Notes: generated by a model not told the origin, from the sequence alone. Positions 6,801-12,436 are shown, counted from the stretch's first letter. The stretch: 14,468 nucleotides of DNA from an uncultured Caryophanales bacterium (GCA_946410525.1 CAMKAQ010000003.1:1-14468); one strand, 5' to 3'. Numbers and translations are program-made.

Positions 6801-9556
6801 GCAATGGAACCAATGATTCCTTAGCCGCCATCACCGCCGCGAAGAACGCCCTCGAAGCCTTAAGCGTTGACCAGAAAGATATCGTCGACTTAGTCAACGG
6901 AGAGACTCTCTACCATGACTATGAGGTCTATAACGCCGTCGATGATGTCGTCAAACTCATCAAAGCCATCCCAACCCCATCCGAAGAAGAAAGCTACTTC
7001 AGAGCGGTCGATACCGCCTACCAGGCCTATCTCACCCTCTCGTTCGAAGAACTTGTCCTCCTTCGTGCCGCCATCGACGCCAACCACGAAAAGATCCTCC
7101 TCGATCACCTTGCCGCCCGCGGAGCCATCGAGAAGATCAAGGATATTGGCACCCTCACTTATGGCAAGGGTCAGTCCGACTCCTTAGAGGGCATCGAAGA
7201 AGCGGAAGAAGCCTATGCCGCTTTATCCGCTGACCAGAAAGCCATGGTTGATGCCGTCAATAAGGGCACCCTTACCCATGACCGCACCGTCTATGACAAC
7301 GTTGACAACGTCGTCAAACTCATCGAAGAAATCGGTGAAGTCAAATATAACGATGAGACCAAGGCCAAGATCGATGCCGCCAGAACCGCTTACGATGCTT
7401 TGACCGAAGAAGAAAAAGCCTTAGTCGGTTCCTTCAACCATAGCAACAAGACCTTAGAAGATGATGAGGCCGTCTACGAAGCCTTGAAGGTCATCGCTGA
7501 AATCGGCGAAGTCGGTTACGACACCGATACCGAAGACAAGATCGAAAAGGCCAGGGAGATCTATGATTCCCTTAGCGACGATCAGAAAGCCCTCCTTGGC
7601 GAAGAGCCTCTTAGCACCTTAACCAATGCCGAAAGCGACTACGCCACGATGAAGACCAATGGCGACACCCTCGTCACCGTTCTCCTTATCGTCACCTCCC
7701 TCGCCCTTCTTGGTGGAATCTTCTTCCTTGTCTTCCTCCTTTGGAAGAGAAAGAAGGAAAAAGAAGACGAAGAAAACAAAAAAGAGCCAGCAAAAGCCAT
7801 GTCAATTGCCGGGTTCCTCCCATTCATCGTCTTAACTAGCCACTATGTCGACGCCCCATACATCATCCTCTACGTCATCGCTCCGATCGCTGTCCTTATC
7901 TGGGTCGCCGTCCTCGTTCTCTTCATCTTGGGCAAGAAGGGCATCGGACCTTTCAAGAAGAAAGCCGCCCCAAAAGCCAAAGAAGAGGAAAAGCTTCTTG
8001 AGGAAAAGGCAGAGGAACCAGTTGAGGAAAAGAAACCTGAGGAAAAACCGGTTGAGGAAAAACCAGCCGAAGAGAAACCTCTTGAAAAAGAAGAGGAGAA
8101 AGCCACTCCAGAATCCGAACCTTCTAAAGAAGAAGAGGAAGATGAAGTCATCACCGTCTCCGATGAGAAAGGCAATCTCTTTGAGATCAGGTTCATCAAA
8201 TCCTTCACCGCCAAACTCAGCCAGTCCCCAGAAGAGACGAAGAAGTATTACGAAGAGCTCAAGAACGAGGTCCTCTCCTATAAGAAGACCAACTCAAGAG
8301 TCTCCTGGCATTACGATTCCGTCAATTCCGGTCGTAGCCAAGTCCTTAGATTCGCCATCAGAGGCAAGACCTTAGGCGTCTATCTCCCTCTCGACGCAGA
8401 GAAATATCTCGATAGCAAATACAAAGTTGAGAAAGTCTTCTCGAAGAAGTATGAGGATACCCCATGCTTATACCGCATCAAGAACGACAGAAGATGCGCT
8501 TACGCAAAAGAGCTCATCGCGATTGTCGCGGAGAAACTTGGCCTCCAAAAAGGCAAAGAGCAGCATGAGTCCTACATCATTCCTAAGGAATCCACCAAAG
8601 CCTTGCTCGCCAAAGGCCTCATCAAGGAACAGAAAGTCCAGATGAAGAAGAAGGCTGAGCCGGTCGTCGTTGAGACGAAGCAAAACGCTGACGGCGATGA
8701 AATCGTCAGAACCAGGGATAGCAGTGGAACCCTCTTTGAGATCAGGTACGTCAAATCCTTCACCGCTAAGCTCTCGCAGGCCAGCGAAGAGGTGAGGAAG
8801 TACTATAACCTCATCAAGAACCACGCTCTCTCCTATAAGAAAGCCAACTCCAGGATCTCCTGGCACTATGACGCCATCAACGTTGGCAGAGAACAAGTCC
8901 TCAAGTTCGCGATCAGAGGCAAGACCTTATGCGTCTACTACGCCCTTAATGAGGTGGACGAGAAGTACAAGGTTGAGACCGCCAAATCGAAGAAATTCGA
9001 GGATACCCCATGCCTCTATCGTGTTAAGAACGATAGAAGAAGCGTCTACGCCAAAGAACTCATCGACATCGTGATGAAAAAAGCCCATGCCGAGCTAGGC
9101 AAGGAATCGAGTGAGGATTTCACCATCCCATACGAATCCACCAAAGCCCTCTTAGCGAAGGGGCTCATCAAGGAATTCAAGACGAAAGTCAAAGAAACCG
9201 AGAAAGAAGAGTTCGTTGACGAGCACCACGAGGATATCTCCGTTGAGGAAGCCGACGCCAGAATGTCTGACGAAGCTGCCGCAGCGAGCATCGAAGAGGA
9301 TGCGAAGAGCAAGAAGCACGAAGGCAAGAAAGGCATCATCAATATCGACACCATCAGCAAAAACTTCCATGATGGCGATAAAGTTGACCTCGAAGCCTTA
9401 TGGGCCAAGAAGCTCATCCCGCAAAGCGTAGGCTACGTCAAAGTCTTAGCGAGAGGCACCATCAACAAGAGACTCGACCTTGATCTCCAGGATTATTCCC
9501 TCCAGGCGGTCAAGATGGTCCTCCTTGAAGGTGGCACCGTTAAGAAGGCGAAATAA
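3836..9556 (+). CDS. Giant surface protein: InlB-type repeats, helical repeats, membrane segments, cytoplasmic repeats and uL15-like C-terminus
   Basis: The protein has 1906 residues, started by AAGGAGG 8 bases before ATG. Residues 1-36 are a signal peptide (KKTSLIKK, hydrophobic core, then SDAKA). A beta-rich domain covers ~38-185. Four InlB/Listeria-Bacteroides-type repeats follow (~186-252, 259-328, 333-400, 406-480), each with GY.F.GW or a variant. Two beta domains of MBG/Ig type follow to ~665. Residues ~666-1278 are acidic and helical, with three 121-residue repeats and two shorter units (AYDALTEEEKALV type). Membrane helices lie at ~1280-1303 and ~1322-1366; the second stretch probably spans twice. 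Basic flanks (KRKKEK, KKGIGPFKKK) place the C-terminus inside. An EKP-rich linker, two ~155-residue repeats and a uL15-like domain (~1833-1906) complete it. There is no LPXTG motif; the anchor is the membrane segment. It is probably an adhesin or envelope-spanning linker. Function is inferred. Confidence 0.95.
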   Translation: MKKTSLIKKIALSLACFLGLSAGISAVATMSDAKAIDAYIMPIQNAKEGGTTEVFDITVARGNNSRPGSFDFRYFGYSASYSEPWMKFDNNYEHEMYFNSPTIIRSVDISFSKAMNDSPYQQISKDKVRFTVTGSGTTYTGNGGLHISNINKKCNLTIKFEYVYDPDSSVEIYDPVVSVTRDSANVVTFNANGIGTAPASQEVGDGEKVTKPTNPKATGYTFGGWYKEPACTNAWNFDTDTVTRDTTLYAKWTHIDFAISWDFDGGTTPVTYPTSYHQMVGFAIDPVNNPVKAGYEFVGWSGTGISGTSMFINVPSGSTGNRSYKANWELEEYTIDYGSYYVEGNPTKYTIFTETFTLINPTYTGYTFAGWSGTGIPDDETCMTVTIPQGSTGNREYWGHVQANKYDVTLDPNGGSGGTSTIKATYGSGMPKVNSLPTWEGHTFIGYFDAVEGGAMYIDSSGNSARSWNKAHEWTLYAHWLVNVDCTVEMDNGFSGVYDGDDHYIVVSPTIATTGEPLTDATIYYGTSESSCNNSDLEQFKFSEAGDYTVYYKVERDGYQTKTGSKSFTIAKAESAIESNPTAITGLQYTGEDQTLIQAGSANYGNMLYALTDEEVVPADGAFSEDLPEACDVGTYYVFYKTSGDNNHNPVASSETQMVTIQISRVSRTEATLLDQEVQAFINTYEERFESITDDLEDYLLDFEDEAIVEDNVTASELEDLIEEMREHFSLAKVGIMEGMIEDINVVVYPDSETALEETRNYYDNVLTADEKLMVDGDLYDNFMFCESVYDKVDNVVTLVKNLPTPSEEEAYFDACDAAYEAYSTLSANEKDVFENNTEDDYLKTLLDNCGAANTIELIKNIGEITYAGGDADSEEAIRTAESSYQSLTSDRQAIVQTVNYDKLLRAREIYDAVDDLVNMTEHLPTPSEDADYYDAVDAAYEFYGTLDEDELAVFNGATDSNHAKKLLDNVAAREVIEMIEDIGDLVYGNGTNDSLAAITAAKNALEALSVDQKDIVDLVNGETLYHDYEVYNAVDDVVKLIKAIPTPSEEESYFRAVDTAYQAYLTLSFEELVLLRAAIDANHEKILLDHLAARGAIEKIKDIGTLTYGKGQSDSLEGIEEAEEAYAALSADQKAMVDAVNKGTLTHDRTVYDNVDNVVKLIEEIGEVKYNDETKAKIDAARTAYDALTEEEKALVGSFNHSNKTLEDDEAVYEALKVIAEIGEVGYDTDTEDKIEKAREIYDSLSDDQKALLGEEPLSTLTNAESDYATMKTNGDTLVTVLLIVTSLALLGGIFFLVFLLWKRKKEKEDEENKKEPAKAMSIAGFLPFIVLTSHYVDAPYIILYVIAPIAVLIWVAVLVLFILGKKGIGPFKKKAAPKAKEEEKLLEEKAEEPVEEKKPEEKPVEEKPAEEKPLEKEEEKATPESEPSKEEEEDEVITVSDEKGNLFEIRFIKSFTAKLSQSPEETKKYYEELKNEVLSYKKTNSRVSWHYDSVNSGRSQVLRFAIRGKTLGVYLPLDAEKYLDSKYKVEKVFSKKYEDTPCLYRIKNDRRCAYAKELIAIVAEKLGLQKGKEQHESYIIPKESTKALLAKGLIKEQKVQMKKKAEPVVVETKQNADGDEIVRTRDSSGTLFEIRYVKSFTAKLSQASEEVRKYYNLIKNHALSYKKANSRISWHYDAINVGREQVLKFAIRGKTLCVYYALNEVDEKYKVETAKSKKFEDTPCLYRVKNDRRSVYAKELIDIVMKKAHAELGKESSEDFTIPYESTKALLAKGLIKEFKTKVKETEKEEFVDEHHEDISVEEADARMSDEAAAASIEEDAKSKKHEGKKGIINIDTISKNFHDGDKVDLEALWAKKLIPQSVGYVKVLARGTINKRLDLDLQDYSLQAVKMVLLEGGTVKKAK
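4391..5275 (+). repeat. Four InlB-type (Listeria-Bacteroides) repeats within the giant protein
   Basis: The four beta units of about 67-75 residues are divergent in DNA and not recent duplications. Recognisable elements are VTFNANG or VTLDPNGG at the start, then GYTFGGWY, GYEFVGWS, GYTFAGWS and GHTFIGYF, and a final KWT, NWE or HWL. Units 2 and 3 share the SGTGI and GSTGNR segments. Such repeats are common in adhesive surface proteins of gut Bacillota. Confidence 0.85.
6203..7291 (+). repeat. Three tandem 363-bp (121-residue) helical repeats
   Basis: Units start at the Tyr codons at 6203, 6566 and 6929, and a fourth start lies at 7292. Each step is exactly 363 bases. Each unit has VD..V.L then a Pro-Thr-Pro-Ser-Glu turn, AYeaY.tL, LLDn.aA, IE.I.DIG and an AL..DQKA.V helix. 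The protein unit is clearly conserved while codons differ, so length is under constraint. After 7292 two shorter units lack the PTPSE turn and continue to the membrane segment. Confidence 0.92.
8156..9175 (+). repeat. Two copies of a cytoplasmic basic domain in the giant protein
   Basis: Copy 1 is 8156-8629 (residues 1441-1598) and copy 2 is 8711-9175 (1626-1780). Both contain LFEIR, KSFTAKLSQ, SYKK.NSR.SWHYD, a basic FAIRGKTL, KYEDTPCLYR or KFEDTPCLYR, KNDRR and YAKELI, and both end in STKALLAKGLIKE. I recognise this pattern from proteins of Firmicutes and Mollicutes often labelled as uL15-like or hypothetical. No catalytic role is known to me. The basic, Arg/Lys/aromatic composition would suit nucleic-acid or phosphate binding, but this is inference. 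Confidence 0.85.
9332..9553 (+). other. uL15-like C-terminal domain of the giant protein
   Basis: The last ~74 residues contain KVDLEALWAKKLIPQSVGYV, then KVLARGTINKRLDL and a helix ending in LLEGGTV. This follows the order of the C-terminal half of ribosomal protein uL15: 'v.l..L....lip....vKvLg.G.l.k.l.v', then a helix and GG. The domain is fused to a membrane protein, so it cannot be the ribosomal uL15 itself. Whether it still binds RNA is unknown. Confidence 0.7.
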
Positions 9557-9570
9557 CCCTTTGGAAAATT

Positions 9571-9598
9571 GCCTGATTTAAGAAATCAGGCTTTTTTT
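9571..9598 (+). terminator. Terminator of the giant gene
   Basis: GCCTGATTT (9571-9579) and AAATCAGGC (9583-9591) form a perfect 9-bp stem with a 3-base loop, followed by T7, 14 bases after the stop codon. Confidence 0.95.
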
Positions 9599-9623
9599 CA
9601 CCCTTAGGGGAAAAGAGCCCTAC

Positions 9624-9659
9624 TTTGTGGCGCTTCTGTGACACTCTGTGATTTATAGT
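9624..9659 (+). promoter_or_regulatory. Shared activator-type promoter, copy B (63-residue membrane protein)
   Basis: TTTGTGG-CGCT-TCTGTGA (9624-9641), then 12 bases, then TATAGT (9654-9659). A third repeat, TCTGTGA (9645-9651), follows in phase, one turn further on. The -35 position holds CGCTTC. Transcription would start near 9666, giving a 60-base leader to the ATG at 9726. Confidence 0.65.
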
Positions 9660-9725
9660 TGGATCACCAAAAGCATTTTCGCCATATTCTGCCGAAAGCC
9701 ACTTTGTTTCGTGAGGAGGAAAAAC

Positions 9726-9917
9726 ATGGACAACTTCTGGGATGAAGAAGAAGGTTCCGAATGGGACAAAGAAGCTTTTAAGCAGTTCGGATCACAGCCG
9801 GCAAAGGCTCAAAAGAAAGAGAAGAAGGCCAAGTACGTTCTCCTCGTATCTGGAATCGGCCTTCTCACCGTCCTCGTCCTTGTCCTTGGACTCGTCTTCG
9901 GACTTGGCGCCCATTAA
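9726..9917 (+). CDS. 63-residue tail-anchored membrane protein
   Basis: Start ATG 9726 is set by AGGAGG at 9714-9719, 6 bases upstream. The longer in-frame start at 9648 lies before the -10 box and is rejected. Residues 1-20 are acidic and aromatic (DNFWDEEEGSEW). Residues 21-36 are basic (KAQKKEKKAK), and 37-63 are a single Gly/Leu/Val-rich membrane helix ending in GLGAH. There is no signal peptide, so the expected topology is N-inside with the C-terminal helix in the membrane. I do not recognise a family. It lies between the giant protein and the kinase and has the same promoter type as the giant protein. It may be a small membrane partner of one of them, for example tuning the kinase; this is inference. 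It ends with its own terminator. Confidence 0.88.
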   Translation: MDNFWDEEEGSEWDKEAFKQFGSQPAKAQKKEKKAKYVLLVSGIGLLTVLVLVLGLVFGLGAH

Positions 9918-9928
9918 TTAGAAGCCAA

Positions 9929-10008
9929 GGGTTAACACCCTAACTTAGTCAAAAGGTTACGCGGCTTGTAACCACAAGGTCCTTGCGCCACAGGGGCCTT
10001 TTTCTTTT
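9929..10008 (+). terminator. Structured 3' region with terminator after the small membrane protein
   Basis: Three hairpins follow each other: GGGT-TAAC-ACCC (9929-9940), GGTTAC/GTAACC with a 7-base loop (9955-9973), and the terminator AAGGTCC (9976-9982) with GGGGCCTT (9993-10000) plus a T-rich tail. The first two are more than a terminator needs and may protect the short mRNA's 3' end. Confidence 0.75.
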
Positions 10009-10046
10009 CTGCGTGCGCATTATTTTTATAAAATGTCCAAATTTTG

Positions 10047-10052
10047 TATAAT
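10047..10052 (+). promoter_or_regulatory. -10 box of the histidine kinase gene, near-leaderless
   Basis: A perfect TATAAT ends 12 bases before the ATG at 10065, so transcription should start at about 10059 and leave a leader of only ~6 bases. No ribosome site is present. The -35 region is A/T-rich without a clear hexamer. Confidence 0.6.
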
Positions 10053-10064
10053 ATTAACTAACAG

Positions 10065-11321
10065 ATGGATAATAAAAGCGTCTTCAATGCAACCGTATGC
10101 ATTATCGGCATTGCCCTTTTGCTCATTCATACGGTGAACGTGCTTCTAAAAAAGAACAGAAGAAGGGATGAGAATAATCTCCTCGCCTTCATCGTTTTCT
10201 ATGCCTTCCATCTTGCCGTGTATCTCGCTTTCACCCTCATCAAGATGAATTACACGAGCAATGAGTTCATCATCGGCTTCTACACGAGCTTCTACGTGAT
10301 GAACAACTTCCAGGTCTTACTTCTTTTCGCCTATGCGATTTCCTATATCCCAATCAAAAAGGAGACCTTCAATCTCCTCCTTGTCATAAGCTTGAGCTTA
10401 TATGCCGTCTTCATTGCTTTAGACATCACGAATATCTTCAACCACATGTTCTTCTACGCGGAGAATGGGGTTTACATGAGATCGAAGACGATGATCATCT
10501 CGCAAGGCTATCAATTTGTCACCTTCGCGATGGTCCTTTGTCTGGCCTTATTCCATAAGAAAGTCAAAGTCGGCGAGAAGATCTCCTTTGCCGTCTATTG
10601 CCTCTTGCCGCTTGTCGCCATCATCCTTCAAAACATCTTCCCAGGATACGCGATCGCCTATCTTTCCGTCGTCATCGGCGTTGAGATTCTCTTCCTCTTC
10701 GTCAACGTCAGAAAGAACATGCAGCTTGCCGATGAAGCCAAGAAGATCAAGGATGCGGAAGTGAAGATCATGATCTCCCAGATCCAGCCTCACTTCATCT
10801 ATAACGTCCTCGCCTCAATCTCGACCCTCATCCCGATGGATCCTGAAAAAGCCCAGCAAGGTCTCGACCATTTCACCGATTACCTTAGAGCCAACCTCTC
10901 TTCCTTGTCGAAGGATGGTCTAGTCAATTTCTCTGATGAACTTAGGCACATTGAAACCTATATCTCTTTAGAGAAGATGAGGTTCGAAGACCGTTTGGAG
11001 GTCGTTTATGACATCCAGGCCAAGGACTTCATGGTCCCGGCTTTATCTCTCCAGCCGATAGTCGAGAATGCGATTAAGCACGGCATCCTCAAGAAGATCG
11101 AAGGTGGAACCCTTACCCTTAAGACCTATGAGGATAGGGACGCTTACGTGGTAGTGGTGAGCGATAACGGCGTTGGTTTCAAAGTCGACGCCGTCAAAGG
11201 AGACGATCATTTCGGACTCAATAACATCAAGTACCGCATCTCCTCGATGTGCAAAGGCGATGTTCAGGTCGAAAGCGTGATTGATCAAGGAACAACCGTC
11301 ACGATTTCCTTCTATAAGTAG
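10065..11321 (+). CDS. LytS/YehU-type membrane histidine kinase
   Basis: This is a 418-residue protein. Residues 1-~220 contain seven predicted membrane helices with short loops and no extracellular domain, so the sensor is in the membrane, perhaps sensing a lipophilic ligand or a membrane partner. A short helix precedes the His_kinase domain (LytS/YesM class): SQIQPHFIYNVL with phosphoacceptor His243. PIVENAIKHG (N335) is the N box. DNGVGF (D367) and HFGLNNIK are the ATP-lid motifs. All key residues are present. Family knowledge: the kinase phosphorylates the partner regulator on Asp. The regulator follows 8 bases after the stop and is surely co-transcribed. The start codon lies ~6 bases after the predicted transcription start. 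Confidence 0.95.
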   Translation: MDNKSVFNATVCIIGIALLLIHTVNVLLKKNRRRDENNLLAFIVFYAFHLAVYLAFTLIKMNYTSNEFIIGFYTSFYVMNNFQVLLLFAYAISYIPIKKETFNLLLVISLSLYAVFIALDITNIFNHMFFYAENGVYMRSKTMIISQGYQFVTFAMVLCLALFHKKVKVGEKISFAVYCLLPLVAIILQNIFPGYAIAYLSVVIGVEILFLFVNVRKNMQLADEAKKIKDAEVKIMISQIQPHFIYNVLASISTLIPMDPEKAQQGLDHFTDYLRANLSSLSKDGLVNFSDELRHIETYISLEKMRFEDRLEVVYDIQAKDFMVPALSLQPIVENAIKHGILKKIEGGTLTLKTYEDRDAYVVVVSDNGVGFKVDAVKGDDHFGLNNIKYRISSMCKGDVQVESVIDQGTTVTISFYK

Positions 11322-11329
11322 GCGTGTTT

Positions 11330-12088
11330 ATGAAAGTGTTGCTAGTCGATGATGAGAAACTTCAGCTCATGAGGCTTGAAGGCGCAGTCAAGAAAGTCCT
11401 TCCTGACGCGGAGATTCTTTCATATATCAACCCTTTGGAGGCATATAGCCAGAACAAGGATAACCAAATCGACATCGCTTTCCTCGATATCGAAATGCCT
11501 GGCCTCAATGGGGTCATGCTCGCCAAGAAGCTCAAGGCCATCAACCCAAAGATCAACATCATCTTCGTGACTGCCTATGACAACTACGCCAGAGAAGCGA
11601 TGAAACTTCGTGCCTCAGGATATGTCTCTAAGCCTGTAAGCGAAACCAAAGTCAAAGAAGAAGTGGAGGGCCTCCGTTACCCGATCGAGCTTAAGCCATC
11701 CAAAGACCTTCAGATCAAATGCTTTGGAAATTTCGAGGTCTTCTTTGATGGAAAGCCTCTACGTTTCTCCTATTCGAAATCAAAAGAGCTCTTCGCCTAT
11801 CTAGTCGATAGAGAAGGTTCGGCGATCAACATCAACGAACTCAATGCCGTCCTTTGGGAAGAAGACCATAAGTCCTATCTAAGGAATCTCATCGCCGATA
11901 TTCAGAAAACCCTTAAGGACGTTGGCTGCCAAGACGCTTTCGTGAAAAGCCATAACGGATATTCGATCGACGTCGATAAAGTCGAATGTGACGCCTACGA
12001 ATACAAGAAGGGGAATCCTGACGCGGTACGTATGTACCGTGGGGAATACATGATTCAGTATTCTTGGCCGGTCTTCGAAACTTTCTAA
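11330..12088 (+). CDS. Response regulator with SARP/BTAD-like DNA-binding domain
   Basis: This is a 252-residue protein. Residues 1-~118 are a CheY-like receiver: D7/D8 in LLVDDEK, phosphoacceptor D53 in FLDIEMPGLNG, T81 and K101 in GYVSKPV. Residues ~126-252 are a winged-helix domain of the SARP/BTAD class rather than LytTR: KCFGNFEVFFDGKPLRFSYSK, then KELFAYLVDREG, LNAVLW, SYLRNLIADIQKTL and a closing MYRGEYMIQYSWP. The combination LytS-type kinase plus receiver-SARP regulator is known in gut Firmicutes; LytTR would be the classical partner. Start ATG 11330 is preferred to GTG 11324 because KVLLVDD then begins normally. SARP-type proteins bind direct repeats 11 bp apart, which is the geometry of the shared promoter element in this window. 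Confidence 0.92.
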   Translation: MKVLLVDDEKLQLMRLEGAVKKVLPDAEILSYINPLEAYSQNKDNQIDIAFLDIEMPGLNGVMLAKKLKAINPKINIIFVTAYDNYAREAMKLRASGYVSKPVSETKVKEEVEGLRYPIELKPSKDLQIKCFGNFEVFFDGKPLRFSYSKSKELFAYLVDREGSAININELNAVLWEEDHKSYLRNLIADIQKTLKDVGCQDAFVKSHNGYSIDVDKVECDAYEYKKGNPDAVRMYRGEYMIQYSWPVFETF

Positions 12089-12103
12089 AAATTGGAAAAT
12101 GGT

Positions 12104-12129
12104 AAAAGCAGCCATGACGGCTGCTTTTT
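12104..12129 (+). terminator. Terminator of the kinase-regulator operon
   Basis: AAAAGCAGCC (12104-12113), loop ATGAC, GGCTGC (12119-12124) and T5 form a compact stem 15 bases after the stop codon of the regulator gene. Confidence 0.93.
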
Positions 12130-12166
12130 CATACGTTTTCGAAAAAACTTTTAAAAAAGCGCCTTA

Positions 12167-12202
12167 TCCGTTGCGCTTTTGTGACAAGTGGGGTGTTACC
12201 AT
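12167..12202 (+). promoter_or_regulatory. Shared activator-type promoter, copy C (non-coding stretch)
   Basis: GCGCTTTTGTGA (12173-12184) is followed by 12 bases and TACCAT (12197-12202). Conserved core, spacing and -10 agree with copies A and B. The upstream repeat is poor here (TCCGTTG, 4 of 7). Transcription should start near 12209, and no open reading frame with a ribosome site follows before the terminator. Confidence 0.55.
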
Positions 12203-12208
12203 AGTCCT

Positions 12209-12436
12209 GCTTAAGATCCATATAGAGGCGATAAAATCCTGTTCCTTCCCTTTTTGGGCTTAAGCGAATCAAAACACAATTGCCTCTGGCATTTCCTGTT
12301 TCATGGATACGCCCGGTGAGCGGTCTCTCCTTTCTCCGCTCCAGTATCCATTCATAGAATGAGGATCATCCTATAGTTCCACCTCCTCATCTCTATCAAA
12401 AAAGCGGGCCCATCAGAAGTGGCGGGCCCTTTTTGT
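12209..12436 (+). ncRNA. Candidate ~228-nt regulatory RNA with anti-Shine-Dalgarno segments
   Basis: The stretch lies between a promoter (copy C) and a strong terminator and holds no convincing gene; the longest ATG frame is 19 codons and has no ribosome site. It is structured. ATGGATAC (12303-12310) pairs with GTATCCAT (12344-12351). Inside it GAGCGG (12318-12323) pairs with CCGCTC (12336-12341), closing a 12-base all-pyrimidine loop, TCTCTCCTTTCT. GCTTAAG (12209-12215) can pair with CTTAAGC (12259-12265), or ATAGAG (12222-12227) with CTCTAT (12391-12396). CCACCTCCTCAT (12379-12390) resembles the 3' end of 16S rRNA and is complementary to AGGAGG ribosome sites; eight bases pair with the site of the gene at 9726. 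I do not recognise an RNA family. 6S RNA or a mere long leader remain alternatives. Confidence 0.5.
12398..12436 (+). terminator. Terminator of the candidate RNA
   Basis: GGGCCC (12406-12411) pairs with GGGCCC (12424-12429) across a 12-base loop. It is flanked by an A-run on the left and TTTTT on the right. It separates the RNA from the AbrB operon, which has its own promoter. Confidence 0.85.

Noticed and set aside
4205..9417. Many open frames on both strands inside the giant gene (for example 5117-5779 minus, 7845-8375 plus, 8468-8896 minus)
   Set aside because: They lack ribosome sites, have low-complexity or improbable composition, and lie fully inside a continuous well-formed gene. The GTC/GAC/TTC-rich codon use of the real frame keeps other frames open.
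9332..9553. True ribosomal protein gene rplO
   Set aside because: The similarity covers only the C-terminal domain of a much longer membrane protein, and no ribosomal protein genes surround it.
9648..9725. Longer N-terminus for the small membrane protein
   Set aside because: The ATG at 9648 precedes the TATAGT -10 box, while ATG 9726 has AGGAGG at ideal distance.
12303..12362. 19-codon frame in the candidate RNA
   Set aside because: No ribosome site; its start and middle lie within the two perfect stems.
12203..12436. T-box or riboswitch leader for the AbrB-ABC operon
   Set aside because: No T-box sequence (GGGTGG-ACCGCG type) is visible, and the operon has its own strong promoter after the terminator. 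An unknown attenuator cannot be excluded.
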